In this document: piece after piece, positions 16,844 to 26,188 of the stretch | How positions within the stretch are numbered: the stretch's first letter is position 1 | How the letters are laid out: each line of letters opens with the position of its first letter | Assembly (NCBI GenBank): GCA_035517775.1 | Contig: DATIYF010000129.1 | Span: 1 to 64,000 of the forward strand | DNA from: DATIYF01 sp035517775 | GTDB taxonomy: Bacteria > Acidobacteriota > Terriglobia > Terriglobales > Acidobacteriaceae | Length of the DNA: 64,000 bases | Reading direction: 5' to 3' | The notes under the pieces: generated by a model | Told to the model about the DNA's origin: nothing | Databases searched by the model: none | Seen by the model: only the letters and a program-made list of their open reading frames with translations | Translations under genes and position numbers: made by a program

Positions 16844-17533
16844 TCAGCTATGAACGCTTTCCATCGGCTGCACCCCCAGCCATTCTTCCAGCTGCTTTCT
16901 GCCGGCCTTGGTCAGGTCCACGAAGCGAAGGCCGGCGTGGCCGGCGCCATCCACCCAGGCCAGCTCCACCTTTGGCTCAAGGTAGATTTCGCTTCCGGGC
17001 AGGGTGAAGGCGACCTTGGAGACTCTGCCCCGTGGCAGCTTGCCGCGGAAACGGATGGCCATACCCCCCTCGCTGAGGTTGGTGGCGGTGGATTTGAGCT
17101 CCTGGCTGTCACCAATACTGAGCAGCGCGGGCATCTCCACGGCATGGCGGAAGTAGCGGCGGCGCTCACGCTCCATGAATCCCAGGGCGGCGCTGAAGCA
17201 GCGCATGGCGCTGGCCGGGGAAAGAGGTTTCTGCAAGACGAAGTTGGCGCCCAGATCGAAGGCCTGGCGGGTGGTGGTCTTGCCGTTCAAGATGGCGAAG
17301 GCCACCGAACTGCGGTTGCTGGCGCTGCGGCGCAGAGATTGCAGCACCTCCAGCCCGCCCTGAAGGTCGTCGCAATCTACGATCACGGCGTCAAATTTTT
17401 CGGAAGAAAGAATTTCTGAGCCGGAGCGGGCTCCCCGGCAGACCTCGAGGGCGATGGAAAGCTTCTCCAGAGTGGGCCGCAAGACCGCAATGGCTTGCTG
17501 ATCGCGGCTCAGGAGAAGGGATTCCAGGGTCAT
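16844..17533 (-). CDS. receiver-like plus PilZ protein
   Basis: A 229-residue protein with a response-regulator-like receiver (about 1-120) and a PilZ c-di-GMP-binding domain (about 125-220). The receiver keeps an Asp in FDAVIVDCDDLQGG and the Lys in NFVLQKPLSP, but the N-terminal acidic pair is absent, so phosphorylation is uncertain. PilZ motifs RRRYFRH and NLSEGGMAI match the RxxxR and D/NxSxxG binding signatures. The start at 17533 (ATG) fits the receiver edge; upstream in-frame sequence to 17689 is less protein-like. It probably links c-di-GMP to an output such as pili, but no partner is adjacent. Confidence 0.82.
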   Translation of the reverse strand: MTLESLLLSRDQQAIAVLRPTLEKLSIALEVCRGARSGSEILSSEKFDAVIVDCDDLQGGLEVLQSLRRSASNRSSVAFAILNGKTTTRQAFDLGANFVLQKPLSPASAMRCFSAALGFMERERRRYFRHAVEMPALLSIGDSQELKSTATNLSEGGMAIRFRGKLPRGRVSKVAFTLPGSEIYLEPKVELAWVDGAGHAGLRFVDLTKAGRKQLEEWLGVQPMESVHS

Positions 17534-17715
17534 GGCTGCTTGATGGTAGCGTCCGCTCGGAAGGCCACGAAAGTGACCAAGGTAATTTTGCAGGCGCAGA
17601 AAACTCTGGTGGAAAGCACCGCCTGCGCTCCTCTCACATTCCCATCCCTCCCACGCCTGTTCTAGAATCAACCGTTTGCTCTCTGTCATCTATTTCCCAT
17701 AGCAGGAGCGATCTT

Positions 17716-19134
17716 TTGCCTGAAACCATCTACGATGTCGCTATTGTGGGCAGCGGCCCGGCAGGATACACCGCCGCCATCCGCGCCGGCCAGTATGGTC
17801 TGAGAGCCGCGCTGATCGAGAAAGACAATGTGCTCGGCGGCACCTGCCTGCACGTGGGGTGCATTCCGACCAAGGCGCTGCTTTTCAATGCCGAACTTTG
17901 GGACCACCTGAAAGAAGCCCAGGAATTCGGCATTGAAGGCGTGGAGCGCCGCAAGCTCAACTGGGCGGCGATCCAGGAGCGCAAGGCGAAGATCGTGAGC
18001 AAGCACGCCAAGGGCCTGGAATTCCTCATGCGCAAAAACAAGGTCGAGACCGTCAAGGGATACGGCAAACTCACCGGCCCGGCGATGAACGGAGTTTTGA
18101 CCATCGAGGTTTCTGGCGGGGGCAGCAAAGCCAGTCACCTCAAGGCGAAGAACATTATTCTTGCTACCGGCTCGGAGGCCCGCATGCTCCCCGGCCTCGA
18201 GGCCAACGAGCGCATTCTGAGCAACATTGAAATTCTCGGCCTGAAAGAAATCCCGAAGTCTCTGGTGATCGTCGGCGCCGGCGCGGTCGGCGTGGAGTTC
18301 GCTTCGATCTTCCGCTCGTTCGATTCGGAAGTCACGATTCTCGAAATGCTGCCGCGCCTGGTCCCGGTCGAGGACGAAGAAATTTCCAAAGAGCTGGCGC
18401 GCGTGTATCGCAAGCGCGGCATCAACTTTCACACCAACGCTAAAGTGGAGAAGGTCGAGAAAACGAAATCAGGCGTAAGCGTTACTTTTTCCGCGGAGGG
18501 CAAGCAGCAGAAACTTGAAGCCGAGCGAATTCTGATCGCCGTGGGCCGCAAGCCGCGGACGGAAAACATTGGCCTCGAAACCACTCGCATCAAGCCCGAT
18601 CGCGGCTTCCTGAAGACCGATAGCTGGATGCAGAGCGCCGAGCCCGGCATCTACGCCATCGGCGATATCGTTCTGGGAACGCCGCAGCTGGCCCACGTGG
18701 GCGCCATGGAAGGTATTGTGGCGGTCACCAAAATCGCGGGCAAGACCGGCAAGCCGATCAATCCCGAACACATCCCCAACGCCACCTACTGTCATCCTGA
18801 AATTGGCAGCGTGGGCCTTACGCAGGTCAAAGCCGAAGAGTTGGGCTACAACCTCAAAGTTGGCAAGTTCCCCTTCACGGCGAATTCCCGGGCTTCGATC
18901 GTCGGCGCGCACGAGGGCTTCATCAAGATTGTTTCCGATGCCGATTACGGCGAGATGCTGGGGGTCCACATCATCGGGCCGCAGGCCACGGAGCTGATCG
19001 CCGAGGCGGTCACTGCCATGGAACTCGAAGCCACGGTCGAAGACCTGATGTGGACTATCCATGCGCATCCCACTCTGGCCGAAGCCATGCTCGATGCCTC
19101 AAACAGCGTGTATGGAATGGCGATCAACGCATGA
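17716..19134 (+). CDS. lpdA: dihydrolipoyl dehydrogenase
   Basis: The E3 flavoenzyme of 2-oxoacid dehydrogenase complexes and glycine cleavage; it reoxidises dihydrolipoamide with NAD+. At 472 residues it is typical. FAD-binding GSGPAG lies at about 12-17 and the redox pair Cys44/Cys49 in GGTCLHVGCIP. NAD-binding GAGAVGVEFA and the second FAD motif YAIGDI follow, then the catalytic HAHPTLAE near the C-terminus. The start is TTG at 17716, supported by an AGGAG site 7 bases upstream. lipB follows after 69 bases, giving a small lipoate-related pair. Identification is firm. Confidence 0.95.
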   Translation: MPETIYDVAIVGSGPAGYTAAIRAGQYGLRAALIEKDNVLGGTCLHVGCIPTKALLFNAELWDHLKEAQEFGIEGVERRKLNWAAIQERKAKIVSKHAKGLEFLMRKNKVETVKGYGKLTGPAMNGVLTIEVSGGGSKASHLKAKNIILATGSEARMLPGLEANERILSNIEILGLKEIPKSLVIVGAGAVGVEFASIFRSFDSEVTILEMLPRLVPVEDEEISKELARVYRKRGINFHTNAKVEKVEKTKSGVSVTFSAEGKQQKLEAERILIAVGRKPRTENIGLETTRIKPDRGFLKTDSWMQSAEPGIYAIGDIVLGTPQLAHVGAMEGIVAVTKIAGKTGKPINPEHIPNATYCHPEIGSVGLTQVKAEELGYNLKVGKFPFTANSRASIVGAHEGFIKIVSDADYGEMLGVHIIGPQATELIAEAVTAMELEATVEDLMWTIHAHPTLAEAMLDASNSVYGMAINA

Positions 19135-19203
19135 GTTGCCACAGATGAACACTGACTTTCTTGTTTCGATTCCCCTGGGTTTATCAGTGCCCCCTGTGGT
19201 TGA
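19135..19203. repeat. dispersed CACAGATGAACACTGA-type repeat
   Basis: CCACAGATGAACACTGAC at the left and CCCCCTGTGGTTGAATGG at the right form a loose inverted pair between lpdA and lipB. Such elements are common as non-coding repeats; no function is visible. Confidence 0.4.
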
Positions 19204-20028
19204 ATGGCTCTGGATCCGCGCCAATCCTTGCGAATCCGTTACGCGAAGACCTTGATTTCCGTCCTCCAACTCGGCACGCTCGACTACGCAACGGCGCTGG
19301 GCCTGCAGCAGCGCCTGGTGGAGATGCGGAAAAACGGCCAGATCGGCGACGTGCTTCTGCTGCTGGAACACTTGCCGGTCATCACCCTGGGGCGCAACGC
19401 CAAAAGCAAAAACATTCTGGCCTCGCCCGAACTGCTTGCCCAGCGCGGGGTTGAGGTGGCCGAGTGCGACCGCGGCGGCGATGTCACCTTCCACGGTCCC
19501 GGCCAGCTGGTGGGCTATCCCATCTTCGACCTGCGCGGTTTTCCCGCCGCCGAGGGCAAGCGCCAGACCCTGGGCGCGATCGAATATGTCCGCCGCCTGG
19601 AAGAGGCGCTGATCCGCACCTGTGCCGATTTCCGCATTCCCGCCAAACGCATCTGCGGCCTGACCGGAGTTTGGACGGCAACTTCTCCGGAAGCCAAAAT
19701 CGCCGCCATCGGTGTGCACATCTCCCGTGCCGTTACCTCGCACGGCTTCGCCCTGAATGTGAACAACGATCTCAGCTACTTCGACCTGATCATTCCCTGC
19801 GGCATCAGCACCAGGCCGGTTACCTCAATGGCAAGAGAACTGGGCAGGCCCCTCGATATGCTGGAAGGGGCGCATGCCCTCAGCCGCCACTTCGGCCAGG
19901 TATTCCAAAGCCAGATTCTCTGGGTAGAAAGTCTGGAAGCTCTGCTTGGCCCCGCGGTCGGGGTGCCCATGAAGCCGCCGGCCGAGCTTCGGCGGGTCCA
20001 CAAGGAAGATGAAACCTCCTGGGCGTAG
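19204..20028 (+). CDS. lipB: octanoyltransferase LipB
   Basis: Transfers octanoyl from acyl carrier protein to lipoyl domains, the first step of lipoate synthesis. The 274-residue product has the family core: LLLLEHLPVITLGRNAK, RGGDVTFHGPGQLVGYPI, KIAAIGVHISR with the catalytic Lys, HGFALNVNNDLSYFDLIIPCGI with the catalytic Cys, and VTSMARELG. The ATG at 19204 falls just beyond a repeat. An in-frame TTG at 19252 would remove 16 residues and begin at the conserved ISVLQLG, so the true start is uncertain. It lies just downstream of lpdA, whose partner complexes need lipoate. lipA is not in the window. Confidence 0.93.
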   Translation: MALDPRQSLRIRYAKTLISVLQLGTLDYATALGLQQRLVEMRKNGQIGDVLLLLEHLPVITLGRNAKSKNILASPELLAQRGVEVAECDRGGDVTFHGPGQLVGYPIFDLRGFPAAEGKRQTLGAIEYVRRLEEALIRTCADFRIPAKRICGLTGVWTATSPEAKIAAIGVHISRAVTSHGFALNVNNDLSYFDLIIPCGISTRPVTSMARELGRPLDMLEGAHALSRHFGQVFQSQILWVESLEALLGPAVGVPMKPPAELRRVHKEDETSWA

Positions 20029-20040
20029 GAAAGCCGGCCT

Positions 20041-21219
20041 TCACTCGTCGGCAGCGGAACGTTCATCTCCGGCCGGGGTCGCGCTTGCGGCCCTCTGCGC
20101 TATCGGCGCGCGCTCCAGAATGTTGCGCGCATACTCCGCCACCAGGTTCACACCTGCAGCGTACTGAGCGTTGGGATTTCGCGGTCCGCCGTTGTACGCT
20201 CCCACCGCCTTGGCCACATCCCCGTGGAAGCGGTCGAGCAGATCGCGCAGCAGCAAGCCCGCATACGTGGTCAGCAGGTGCGAATCGCTCAGATCGAACG
20301 CCAGCTTCTCCGGCGGACGCAGCCGCTCGGGCAATTGCGAGTAATCCCGCGAGTCCTTGCGGTAAAGCTCGTGCGCGTAGCGCAGCGTCTCGCGCGTAAT
20401 TTGCCATACCCCGACCGAAGGGTCGCTCACCAATACGCCGCGGCGCAGTCTCTTCAGCACGATATCGTCGCGCGCCGGCCTTCTCTTCCAGATGGCATGC
20501 TGCAGATCGCCGGGAGCATTCAGGTAATTGTTCTCCATCGCGCCGATGCCCAGAAAAACGTCGAGCGGCAGATCATAGAACTTGGCGACGGCGATAATGT
20601 CGGCCGCCAAATCTGATGCCTGCTCGCGGCCCAGTGATAAGGCCTGGGCCCGCGTGCGCGGATCGGTCTGCGATTTGAACAACACGAACCGAGCCACCGA
20701 AGGCGCCAGTTCCCGGGCATCGGCGGCCTCCAGGGTTCGCCGCGCCGGCTTTTCATATGCAGCGCGAAACAGGCTGGTCTGATCGCGCAGAGAATCCACC
20801 GTGCCGGGGTTGGAAAAGGCCAGATCGAAACCGGAAATGTCTCCCCTCGCTTCCAAGTGGCTCAAGTAGGGGATCGCGGTGAGCGCGTCGTTGCGCAGGC
20901 CGAGATAAATACGGTAGTGCGGCGCGCCCGCTTCCTCGCTCACGCTGAGATAAGTACTTTCAGGGTCCAGGCCCGGCCGCCCGCGCAGATAGTCGAACCA
21001 CAAGTAGGCGGTGAGCTCGTTGTCGAATTGCCCCACGCGGGCCAGAAGAGTCCGCGCCGGATATGGCGCCGCCAGCCTTCCGCTCTCGATTTCTACCGGC
21101 GGATATGAAGTCTCCGCGATCGGGAAGGGCTGCGGGCGGGTGCGCAGTTCGATGGCCCCGATCAGGGTGCCCACCACGCACAGGCTGAAGAAGACGGCGA
21201 ATTTTGCCGGCGACGACAT
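20041..21219 (-). CDS. exported lytic transglycosylase-like protein
   Basis: A 392-residue envelope protein with an N-terminal membrane anchor or signal (FAVFFSLCVVGTLIGAI), a helical middle region with several Arg/Ala-rich segments, and a C-terminal SLT-like domain (about 215-375). The lysozyme-fold signatures are GIGAMENNYLNAPGD (catalytic Glu position), PSVGVWQITRETLRYA and KAVGAYNGGPRNPN. Such enzymes cut peptidoglycan between MurNAc and GlcNAc to make room for envelope machines. The usual ES motif reads EN here, which is seen in divergent members. It shares the strand with xylB upstream but there is a 125-bp gap. Activity is likely but not certain. Confidence 0.78.
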   Translation of the reverse strand: MSSPAKFAVFFSLCVVGTLIGAIELRTRPQPFPIAETSYPPVEIESGRLAAPYPARTLLARVGQFDNELTAYLWFDYLRGRPGLDPESTYLSVSEEAGAPHYRIYLGLRNDALTAIPYLSHLEARGDISGFDLAFSNPGTVDSLRDQTSLFRAAYEKPARRTLEAADARELAPSVARFVLFKSQTDPRTRAQALSLGREQASDLAADIIAVAKFYDLPLDVFLGIGAMENNYLNAPGDLQHAIWKRRPARDDIVLKRLRRGVLVSDPSVGVWQITRETLRYAHELYRKDSRDYSQLPERLRPPEKLAFDLSDSHLLTTYAGLLLRDLLDRFHGDVAKAVGAYNGGPRNPNAQYAAGVNLVAEYARNILERAPIAQRAASATPAGDERSAADE

Positions 21220-21344
21220 TCGCGCCCCCTACCTATTTAGACGCCGATTCAATAGGCAATGGACAACGAAAGTTGCCTGCGGAGGCAGACAAAATCAGGC
21301 AAGAAAACGGCAACTTTTTGCACGTGAAGGAAAGCGCAGTCTGG

Positions 21345-22841
21345 TTACCCCTGCCAAATGCCCCGGGTCGCGGGATAAATCCGCCGGTAGGCAGCGTAAC
21401 TCTCATTCATGGCGCCCACCACCGCTGCCTGAGGCTCAATCTTATGTGCTACGCGCACCACGGCGTTGCAGGCCGCATCCACCGAAGGCCAAACGCCCGC
21501 TCCAACTCCAGCCAGAATCGCTGCCCCGTAGGCCGCGCCTTCCTCGGCCTCGACAATCTCGACCGGCTGGCCATAGACATTGGCCTGAATCTGGCGCCAG
21601 AGCGGAGAACGCGCGCCGCCTCCGCCCAGGCGAATATGGCGCACCGGCACATTCATCTCTCCGAAAATCGTGAGCGTGTCGCGCAGGCTGAAAGCCACAC
21701 CCTCCAGAATCGCCCGCACCACATGCGCTCTCGTGTGCGAAGCGGTCAGGCCAACCAGCGCCGCCCGCGCGTTCGGATCGAGATGCGGGGTGCGCTCGCC
21801 CATCAAATACGGAGTCCACAACAGGCCGTCGCAGCCCGGCGCCACCGAGGCGCCCTCCTCCGCCAGAAGATCATAGGGATCGCGGCCATTTTCCGCGCGT
21901 GTTCCAAATTGATCGCGAAACCAGCGCAGCGAAAGGCCAGCCGCCTGGGTCACGCCCATCACGTGCCAGCGCCCGGGAATGGCATGGCAGAAAGTATGCA
22001 GCCGCCCCTTTGGATCGAGGGCGGGGCGGTCAGTCGCGGCAAACACTACGCCCGAAGTTCCAATTGTCGCGCTGACTGCTCCCGGCGCGACAATGCCCAT
22101 TCCTGTGGCACCCGCGGCCTGATCGCCGGCGCCCGCAACTACGGGTGTGCCGGCGCAAAGCCCGGTGGCAGCTGCTCCCGGCTCAGAGACCTTGCCGCAG
22201 ACATCGGGCGATTCGAACAGCGCCGGGAGCAGCCGCTCGTCTATCCCTGCCGCGTCCAGCATTTCACCAGACCACCGCCGCCTGGCTACGTCGAGCATCA
22301 GTGTGCCTGAGGCATCGGCCATATCAATCGCGCGTTCGCCGGTCAGGCGGAAGCGCACGTAATCCTTCGGCAGCATGACCGAGCGCACCCGGCTCCAGTT
22401 TCCGGGTTCGCACTCCCGTACCCAGAGCAACTTGGTCAATGTGAAATTGGTGAGCGGCGGGTTGCAGGTGAGCTGGATGATCCGCTCCAGGCCGATCTTT
22501 TCGGCCAGGTCGCGGCCCTGTTTTTCCGTGCGCTGATCGCACCAGATGAGCGCCGGGCGCACAACTTTCTCCCCGGCGTCGAGCATGACCGCGCCGTGCA
22601 TCTGGCCGGAGAAGCCAACGCACGCGATGTCATCGGGCCGCAGATTGGCCGCCGCCAGCGCCTTGCGAACCGCGATTCCGCATGCCCGCCACCAATCTTC
22701 CGGATGCTGCTCGGCCCAGCCGATCTTCAGCGAGGCAAAGGGTTGATGCGGCTCGGTCGCCGAGGCGGCAATGGCGCCCTGCTCGTTGATCACCAGCGCC
22801 CGCGTGCCGCCAGTTCCGACGTCAATGCCGAGAACTTGAAT
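21345..22841 (-). CDS. xylB: xylulokinase, non-standard start codon
   Basis: An FGGY-family sugar kinase that makes xylulose 5-phosphate for the pentose phosphate pathway. Landmarks are GIDVGTGGTR (phosphate loop 1), GFSGQMHGAVMLD (the xylulokinase signature), the catalytic Asp in VAGAGDQAAGATG and the C-terminal GGGARSPLWRQI. The first ATG/GTG/TTG in frame is GTG at 22793, which would drop the essential phosphate loop. Upstream, the frame continues to ATT at 22841 and GTC at 22847, with AGGAACGGAG immediately before and a TAA further up. I place the start at ATT 22841 (498 residues); GTC is the alternative. A perfect 14-bp palindrome lies about 45 bp upstream. Confidence 0.88.
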   Translation of the reverse strand: MQVLGIDVGTGGTRALVINEQGAIAASATEPHQPFASLKIGWAEQHPEDWWRACGIAVRKALAAANLRPDDIACVGFSGQMHGAVMLDAGEKVVRPALIWCDQRTEKQGRDLAEKIGLERIIQLTCNPPLTNFTLTKLLWVRECEPGNWSRVRSVMLPKDYVRFRLTGERAIDMADASGTLMLDVARRRWSGEMLDAAGIDERLLPALFESPDVCGKVSEPGAAATGLCAGTPVVAGAGDQAAGATGMGIVAPGAVSATIGTSGVVFAATDRPALDPKGRLHTFCHAIPGRWHVMGVTQAAGLSLRWFRDQFGTRAENGRDPYDLLAEEGASVAPGCDGLLWTPYLMGERTPHLDPNARAALVGLTASHTRAHVVRAILEGVAFSLRDTLTIFGEMNVPVRHIRLGGGGARSPLWRQIQANVYGQPVEIVEAEEGAAYGAAILAGVGAGVWPSVDAACNAVVRVAHKIEPQAAVVGAMNESYAAYRRIYPATRGIWQG

Positions 22842-22884
22842 AGAGACTCCGTTCCTAAGGGCGGTAAAGCCTATAAAACCGCTG

Positions 22885-22898
22885 CGTTAACGTTAACG
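22885..22898. promoter_or_regulatory. LacI-type operator upstream of xylB
   Basis: CGTTAACGTTAACG is a perfect 14-bp palindrome with the central CG typical of LacI/GalR-family sites. It lies 44 bp before the xylB start and close to where a promoter would be, so repression released by a sugar is likely. No LacI-family gene is in the window. Confidence 0.65.
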
Positions 22899-22989
22899 GA
22901 ACGAGCTAGGGTAGCATGCTTTGCCAGCCCGCGGAATTAGCCCGCAGTTTTTCTTAGTGGCCCAATTTCACCGAAGCTCGGAAAAGCGT

Positions 22990-23076
22990 TGCACCATAAA
23001 GGAACCGAAGGTTTACGAAGGCCTCGATTTCATGGTTTTTTCTTCGTGAGCCTTCGTGCCCTTCGTGGTTTTGAGT
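22990..23076. repeat. dispersed imperfect palindrome (ACGAAGGGC family)
   Basis: ACCATAAAGGAACCGAAGG at the left is mirrored by CCTTCGTGCCCTTCGTGG at the right around an AT-rich centre with TTTTTTC. It sits between the aldo-keto reductase stop and the xylB operator. It might also act as a transcription boundary. Confidence 0.6.
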
Positions 23077-23103
23077 TCTCAAACTGTTTCCAGTTGCGCA
23101 GCT

Positions 23104-24075
23104 CTAATCCGACCAGCGCTGCGGCGCCCGGTCCCAACGGTGCGTTCTTAGCGCCTCCAATAGCGCCGGGTCGAGCGGCCCGGAGTCGCTGGTCGCGATG
23201 TTCTCTCGCACGTGTGCCGGCTGTCGCATTCCAATAATGATGGTGCTCACTGCCGGCTCATTAAGAATGAAGCGTAACGCCATCTGCGGCAGGCTCATGG
23301 AGGGCGGCACTACTTGCCTCAGCTTTTCCACCCGGGCCACGGTCTTCGCCAGATTTTCCGCTCCAAAATATTTAGAGCGCCAGTCACTGTCGGGGAACTT
23401 GGTCTCCAGCGTCATATGCCCGCCCAGGCTGCCTTCATCCAATGGAACCCGCGCAATCACCCCGATGTTGAGTTCGCGGCACAGCGGAAAAAGCTTATCT
23501 TCCGGCGCCTGGTCGAAAAGGTTGTAAATCACCTGCACCACATCCACCAACCCGGTGCGCCCCGCCCGCAGGCCGTTCTCCGGCTGCCAGCGATTCAGGC
23601 TCAGCCCAAAATACCGGATCACTCCATCCCGCTTCAGCTTCTCGATGGTTTCCCGAAACTCCGCCTCGTCCGCCCAGGCGTCTTCCCACACATGAAACTG
23701 CAAGACGTCAATCGAGTCCTGGCGCAACTGCTTGCGGATCAGATCGGCATACTTGAACACATGGGCGGCGGGAAAAACCTCCCGATATCTGTCTTTCGGC
23801 GAGGCCGGCCACTTCAGGTTCATAGGCGGAATCTTCGAAGCCGCATACAAACGCTTGCCCGGGTTGCGCGCCATGATCTCGCCCAGCAGGCCGTCGCTTT
23901 TGCCCTCGCCGTAAGCCCAGGCGCTATCGAAGAAGTTGCAGCCCAGGTCCACCGCCAGCTGCAGCGACTGCATGGACTCGCGGTCGTCCGAGCCGCTCCA
24001 CCCGCTCATTCCCCACAATCCGTGCGCAATCTCGCTCACCTCTAACCCGGTTCGGCCCAGCTTGCGATATTTCAT
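23104..24075 (-). CDS. aldo/keto reductase
   Basis: An NADPH-dependent carbonyl reductase of the AKR superfamily, 323 residues, cytosolic (no signal peptide). The tetrad can be traced: Asp and Tyr in FFDSAWAYGEGKSDGLLG, Lys in AASKIPP and His in LQFHVWEDAW. The (beta/alpha)8 pattern and C-terminal NADPH-binding loop (TIIIGMRQPAHVRENI) are present. The gene lies 72 bp downstream of the GH2 gene on the same strand and is probably co-transcribed. This suggests a role in converting a sugar or aldehyde released from glycan breakdown. The exact substrate is unknown. Confidence 0.88.
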   Translation of the reverse strand: MKYRKLGRTGLEVSEIAHGLWGMSGWSGSDDRESMQSLQLAVDLGCNFFDSAWAYGEGKSDGLLGEIMARNPGKRLYAASKIPPMNLKWPASPKDRYREVFPAAHVFKYADLIRKQLRQDSIDVLQFHVWEDAWADEAEFRETIEKLKRDGVIRYFGLSLNRWQPENGLRAGRTGLVDVVQVIYNLFDQAPEDKLFPLCRELNIGVIARVPLDEGSLGGHMTLETKFPDSDWRSKYFGAENLAKTVARVEKLRQVVPPSMSLPQMALRFILNEPAVSTIIIGMRQPAHVRENIATSDSGPLDPALLEALRTHRWDRAPQRWSD

Positions 24076-24147
24076 CGGCTCTCCATTTTTGAGTGGCAGG
24101 AATATTAGCAGTCTTCTGTGTTTAAGGCTCCGGATCCACCCGCCCGC

Positions 24148-25977
24148 CTATCGCCCTTCAGCAGCCAGGCTGTGGTAGAACTTCTGCAGAACGTAAAACG
24201 CCTGCTTGCGTTGGCCGCGATCGGAGATCACGCCCTTGCGATTGTAGAAATCCTGTATGCCCGGCAGCCACCGCCGTGGCGAGCGAAAATCCATCAGCAC
24301 CCAGGGCGTCATCCCCGCGAGGGTCGAAATTTTCTGCACCATCCGGATCTGATGTTCGAAGACATTCGCCTGGTACTCCTCGGTGAAGCGCGTCTCCGCG
24401 TCGCCATGCTTCCCATAGAGCGCGCCGGCGCCGAATTCGCTCACGATCAGCGGCTTGTCGTAAGCGACCTTCCACTGCATCGTATCCATCTCTTGCGGCG
24501 CGCCTTCGTACCACCCCATATATTCGTTCAGACCCAGGACATCCAGATATTGCCCCAGGGGATCGTCCAGCACCCGCACGCCGGGGGAGGGCGATTCCAC
24601 GTGGTTCATGGCGGAGGTAAGCAACCGAGTATCATCCTGCTGCCGCGCATAAGCGGCGAGTTTTCTCAGAAACTCCGTACGCTCCGGACCGGGCGGAGTC
24701 TCATTCGAGAGTGACCACAGGATGATCGAAGCGCGGTTATGGTCGCGGGCCATGGAATCGCGCAACTGCTCTTCCGCGTTCTGGAGCGTAGCTGGATTCT
24801 GCCACGCGATATCCCAGTAAACCGGCACCTCTGACCAAAGCAGCAGGCCCATGCGGTCGGCCAGCCGCACCGTGCCTTCATTGTGCGGATAATGCGCCAG
24901 GCGCACAAAATTGCACCCCAGTTCTTTGGCCCAGCCCAGCAGCGTGCGGTCATCCGCTTCGGAGAATGCCCGGCCGCCGCGAAACGGCGCTTCGTCATGC
25001 ATGGCGATACCGCGCAGAAAAATCGGCTTGCCATTCAGCAGGATCTCGTGGCCGCGCGTCTCGATGGAGCGAAACCCAATCTGCTCTTCGACACGGTCAT
25101 CCCCCGAAGTCAAGACCACCTCGTACAGCTTGGGATCATCCGGAGACCACAGCCTGACCTTCGCCGGAAACCGGAACTCGACACGGCCGGAAGCATCGCT
25201 GACCAGGGCCTTCGTCAGTCCAATCTCGGGGATCGCAACCGTGACCGGCCGCGCCCGGCTCACGCCATTCAACTGCACCCAGCCCGCAATCTCGTCCCTC
25301 GACCCTCTCGCCAGCTGCACGAAATAGTTCTGGATGAAAATCTCCGGCACTTCAATGAGCTCGACGCTTCGCGTCAGGCCGCCGTAGTTCCACCAATCCG
25401 TGCTCCTGGCAGGCACGGCGTCCTCGTGGCGAGCATTGTTCACTTCCACTACAACGTTGTTCTCGCCCTCCGCCAGTTGCCCGGTCACTTCAAAGTTGAA
25501 CGGCGTAAAGCCGCCGGTGTGCTCGCCCAGCTTCTGCCCATTCAGCCATACTCGGGCCTGATAATTCGCAGCGCCAAAATAAAGAAACACCCGCGTGTGG
25601 GGCGCAGCGTGAAAGGAAAAACTCCGCTGGTACCAAAGCGGCCCTTCATAAAACAGTAGGCTTTCGCGCTGCGAGTTCCAGTCGCCGGGCACCTTCAGCG
25701 TGCCCGCGGTATCGAAGTCATACTCCACCAGGTCGCTCTTGTTTCCCGGCCTGGCGTTCCGGTAAATGCGGCTGGTTAGGCCGGATTCATACGGGTCCAC
25801 AATCACATTCCAGGTTCCATCGAGGCTGATGGTCTTCCGTCCGGAAACATTTCCGATCAGGCTGGCAGGCGCAGGCTGGGCGAAAGACGTTCCGCACAGC
25901 AGGAGAACAACAGCGACCCACAAGTGGAAGCAGCCGCCGGCGGTGGCGATTTCTGAAGATGCCGGTGTGATCTTCAT
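24148..25977 (-). CDS. exported GH2 glycosidase, beta-glucuronidase-like
   Basis: A 609-residue secreted glycoside hydrolase of family 2. Order: signal peptide (WVAVVLLLCGTSFAQ), jelly-roll sugar-binding domain (about 50-215, with GPLWYQRSF and FLYFGAANYQARVWLNGQKLGEHTGGFTPF), immunoglobulin-like domain (about 216-310) and TIM barrel (about 311-600). The acid/base is Glu426 in LWSLSNET and the nucleophile Glu514 in LIVSEFGAGA. GIAMHDEAPFRGG and LAHYPHNE are also GH2 features. The overall layout is closest to beta-glucuronidases, which are shorter than LacZ, but specificity cannot be fixed from sequence. It heads a minus-strand sugar cluster with the aldo-keto reductase and xylB. Confidence 0.88.
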   Translation of the reverse strand: MKITPASSEIATAGGCFHLWVAVVLLLCGTSFAQPAPASLIGNVSGRKTISLDGTWNVIVDPYESGLTSRIYRNARPGNKSDLVEYDFDTAGTLKVPGDWNSQRESLLFYEGPLWYQRSFSFHAAPHTRVFLYFGAANYQARVWLNGQKLGEHTGGFTPFNFEVTGQLAEGENNVVVEVNNARHEDAVPARSTDWWNYGGLTRSVELIEVPEIFIQNYFVQLARGSRDEIAGWVQLNGVSRARPVTVAIPEIGLTKALVSDASGRVEFRFPAKVRLWSPDDPKLYEVVLTSGDDRVEEQIGFRSIETRGHEILLNGKPIFLRGIAMHDEAPFRGGRAFSEADDRTLLGWAKELGCNFVRLAHYPHNEGTVRLADRMGLLLWSEVPVYWDIAWQNPATLQNAEEQLRDSMARDHNRASIILWSLSNETPPGPERTEFLRKLAAYARQQDDTRLLTSAMNHVESPSPGVRVLDDPLGQYLDVLGLNEYMGWYEGAPQEMDTMQWKVAYDKPLIVSEFGAGALYGKHGDAETRFTEEYQANVFEHQIRMVQKISTLAGMTPWVLMDFRSPRRWLPGIQDFYNRKGVISDRGQRKQAFYVLQKFYHSLAAEGR

Positions 25978-26188
25978 GGCGTAATCCGAGAAGAAAGACT
26001 AACTGACAACTGCCCTGAGCACAAAGAATTGCCCGTATTTTGCCCGGCCCGCGGCGGTCGTCTCCGGGCCATCACGAAATTGTAAAAAGAATGTCAACAC
26101 TCCGGGCGGCGCCCTCCCAGGGCCGGTTGTGGTAGTAAGCTTGATTGCCATAGCGGCCGTTTCGCGAAAGGGAACGCCGCCAAGCGCC

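Noticed and set aside
22793..22795. GTG at 22793 as xylulokinase start
   Set aside because: It would remove the DVGTGGTR phosphate loop that is required in this kinase family, although the coding frame clearly continues upstream.
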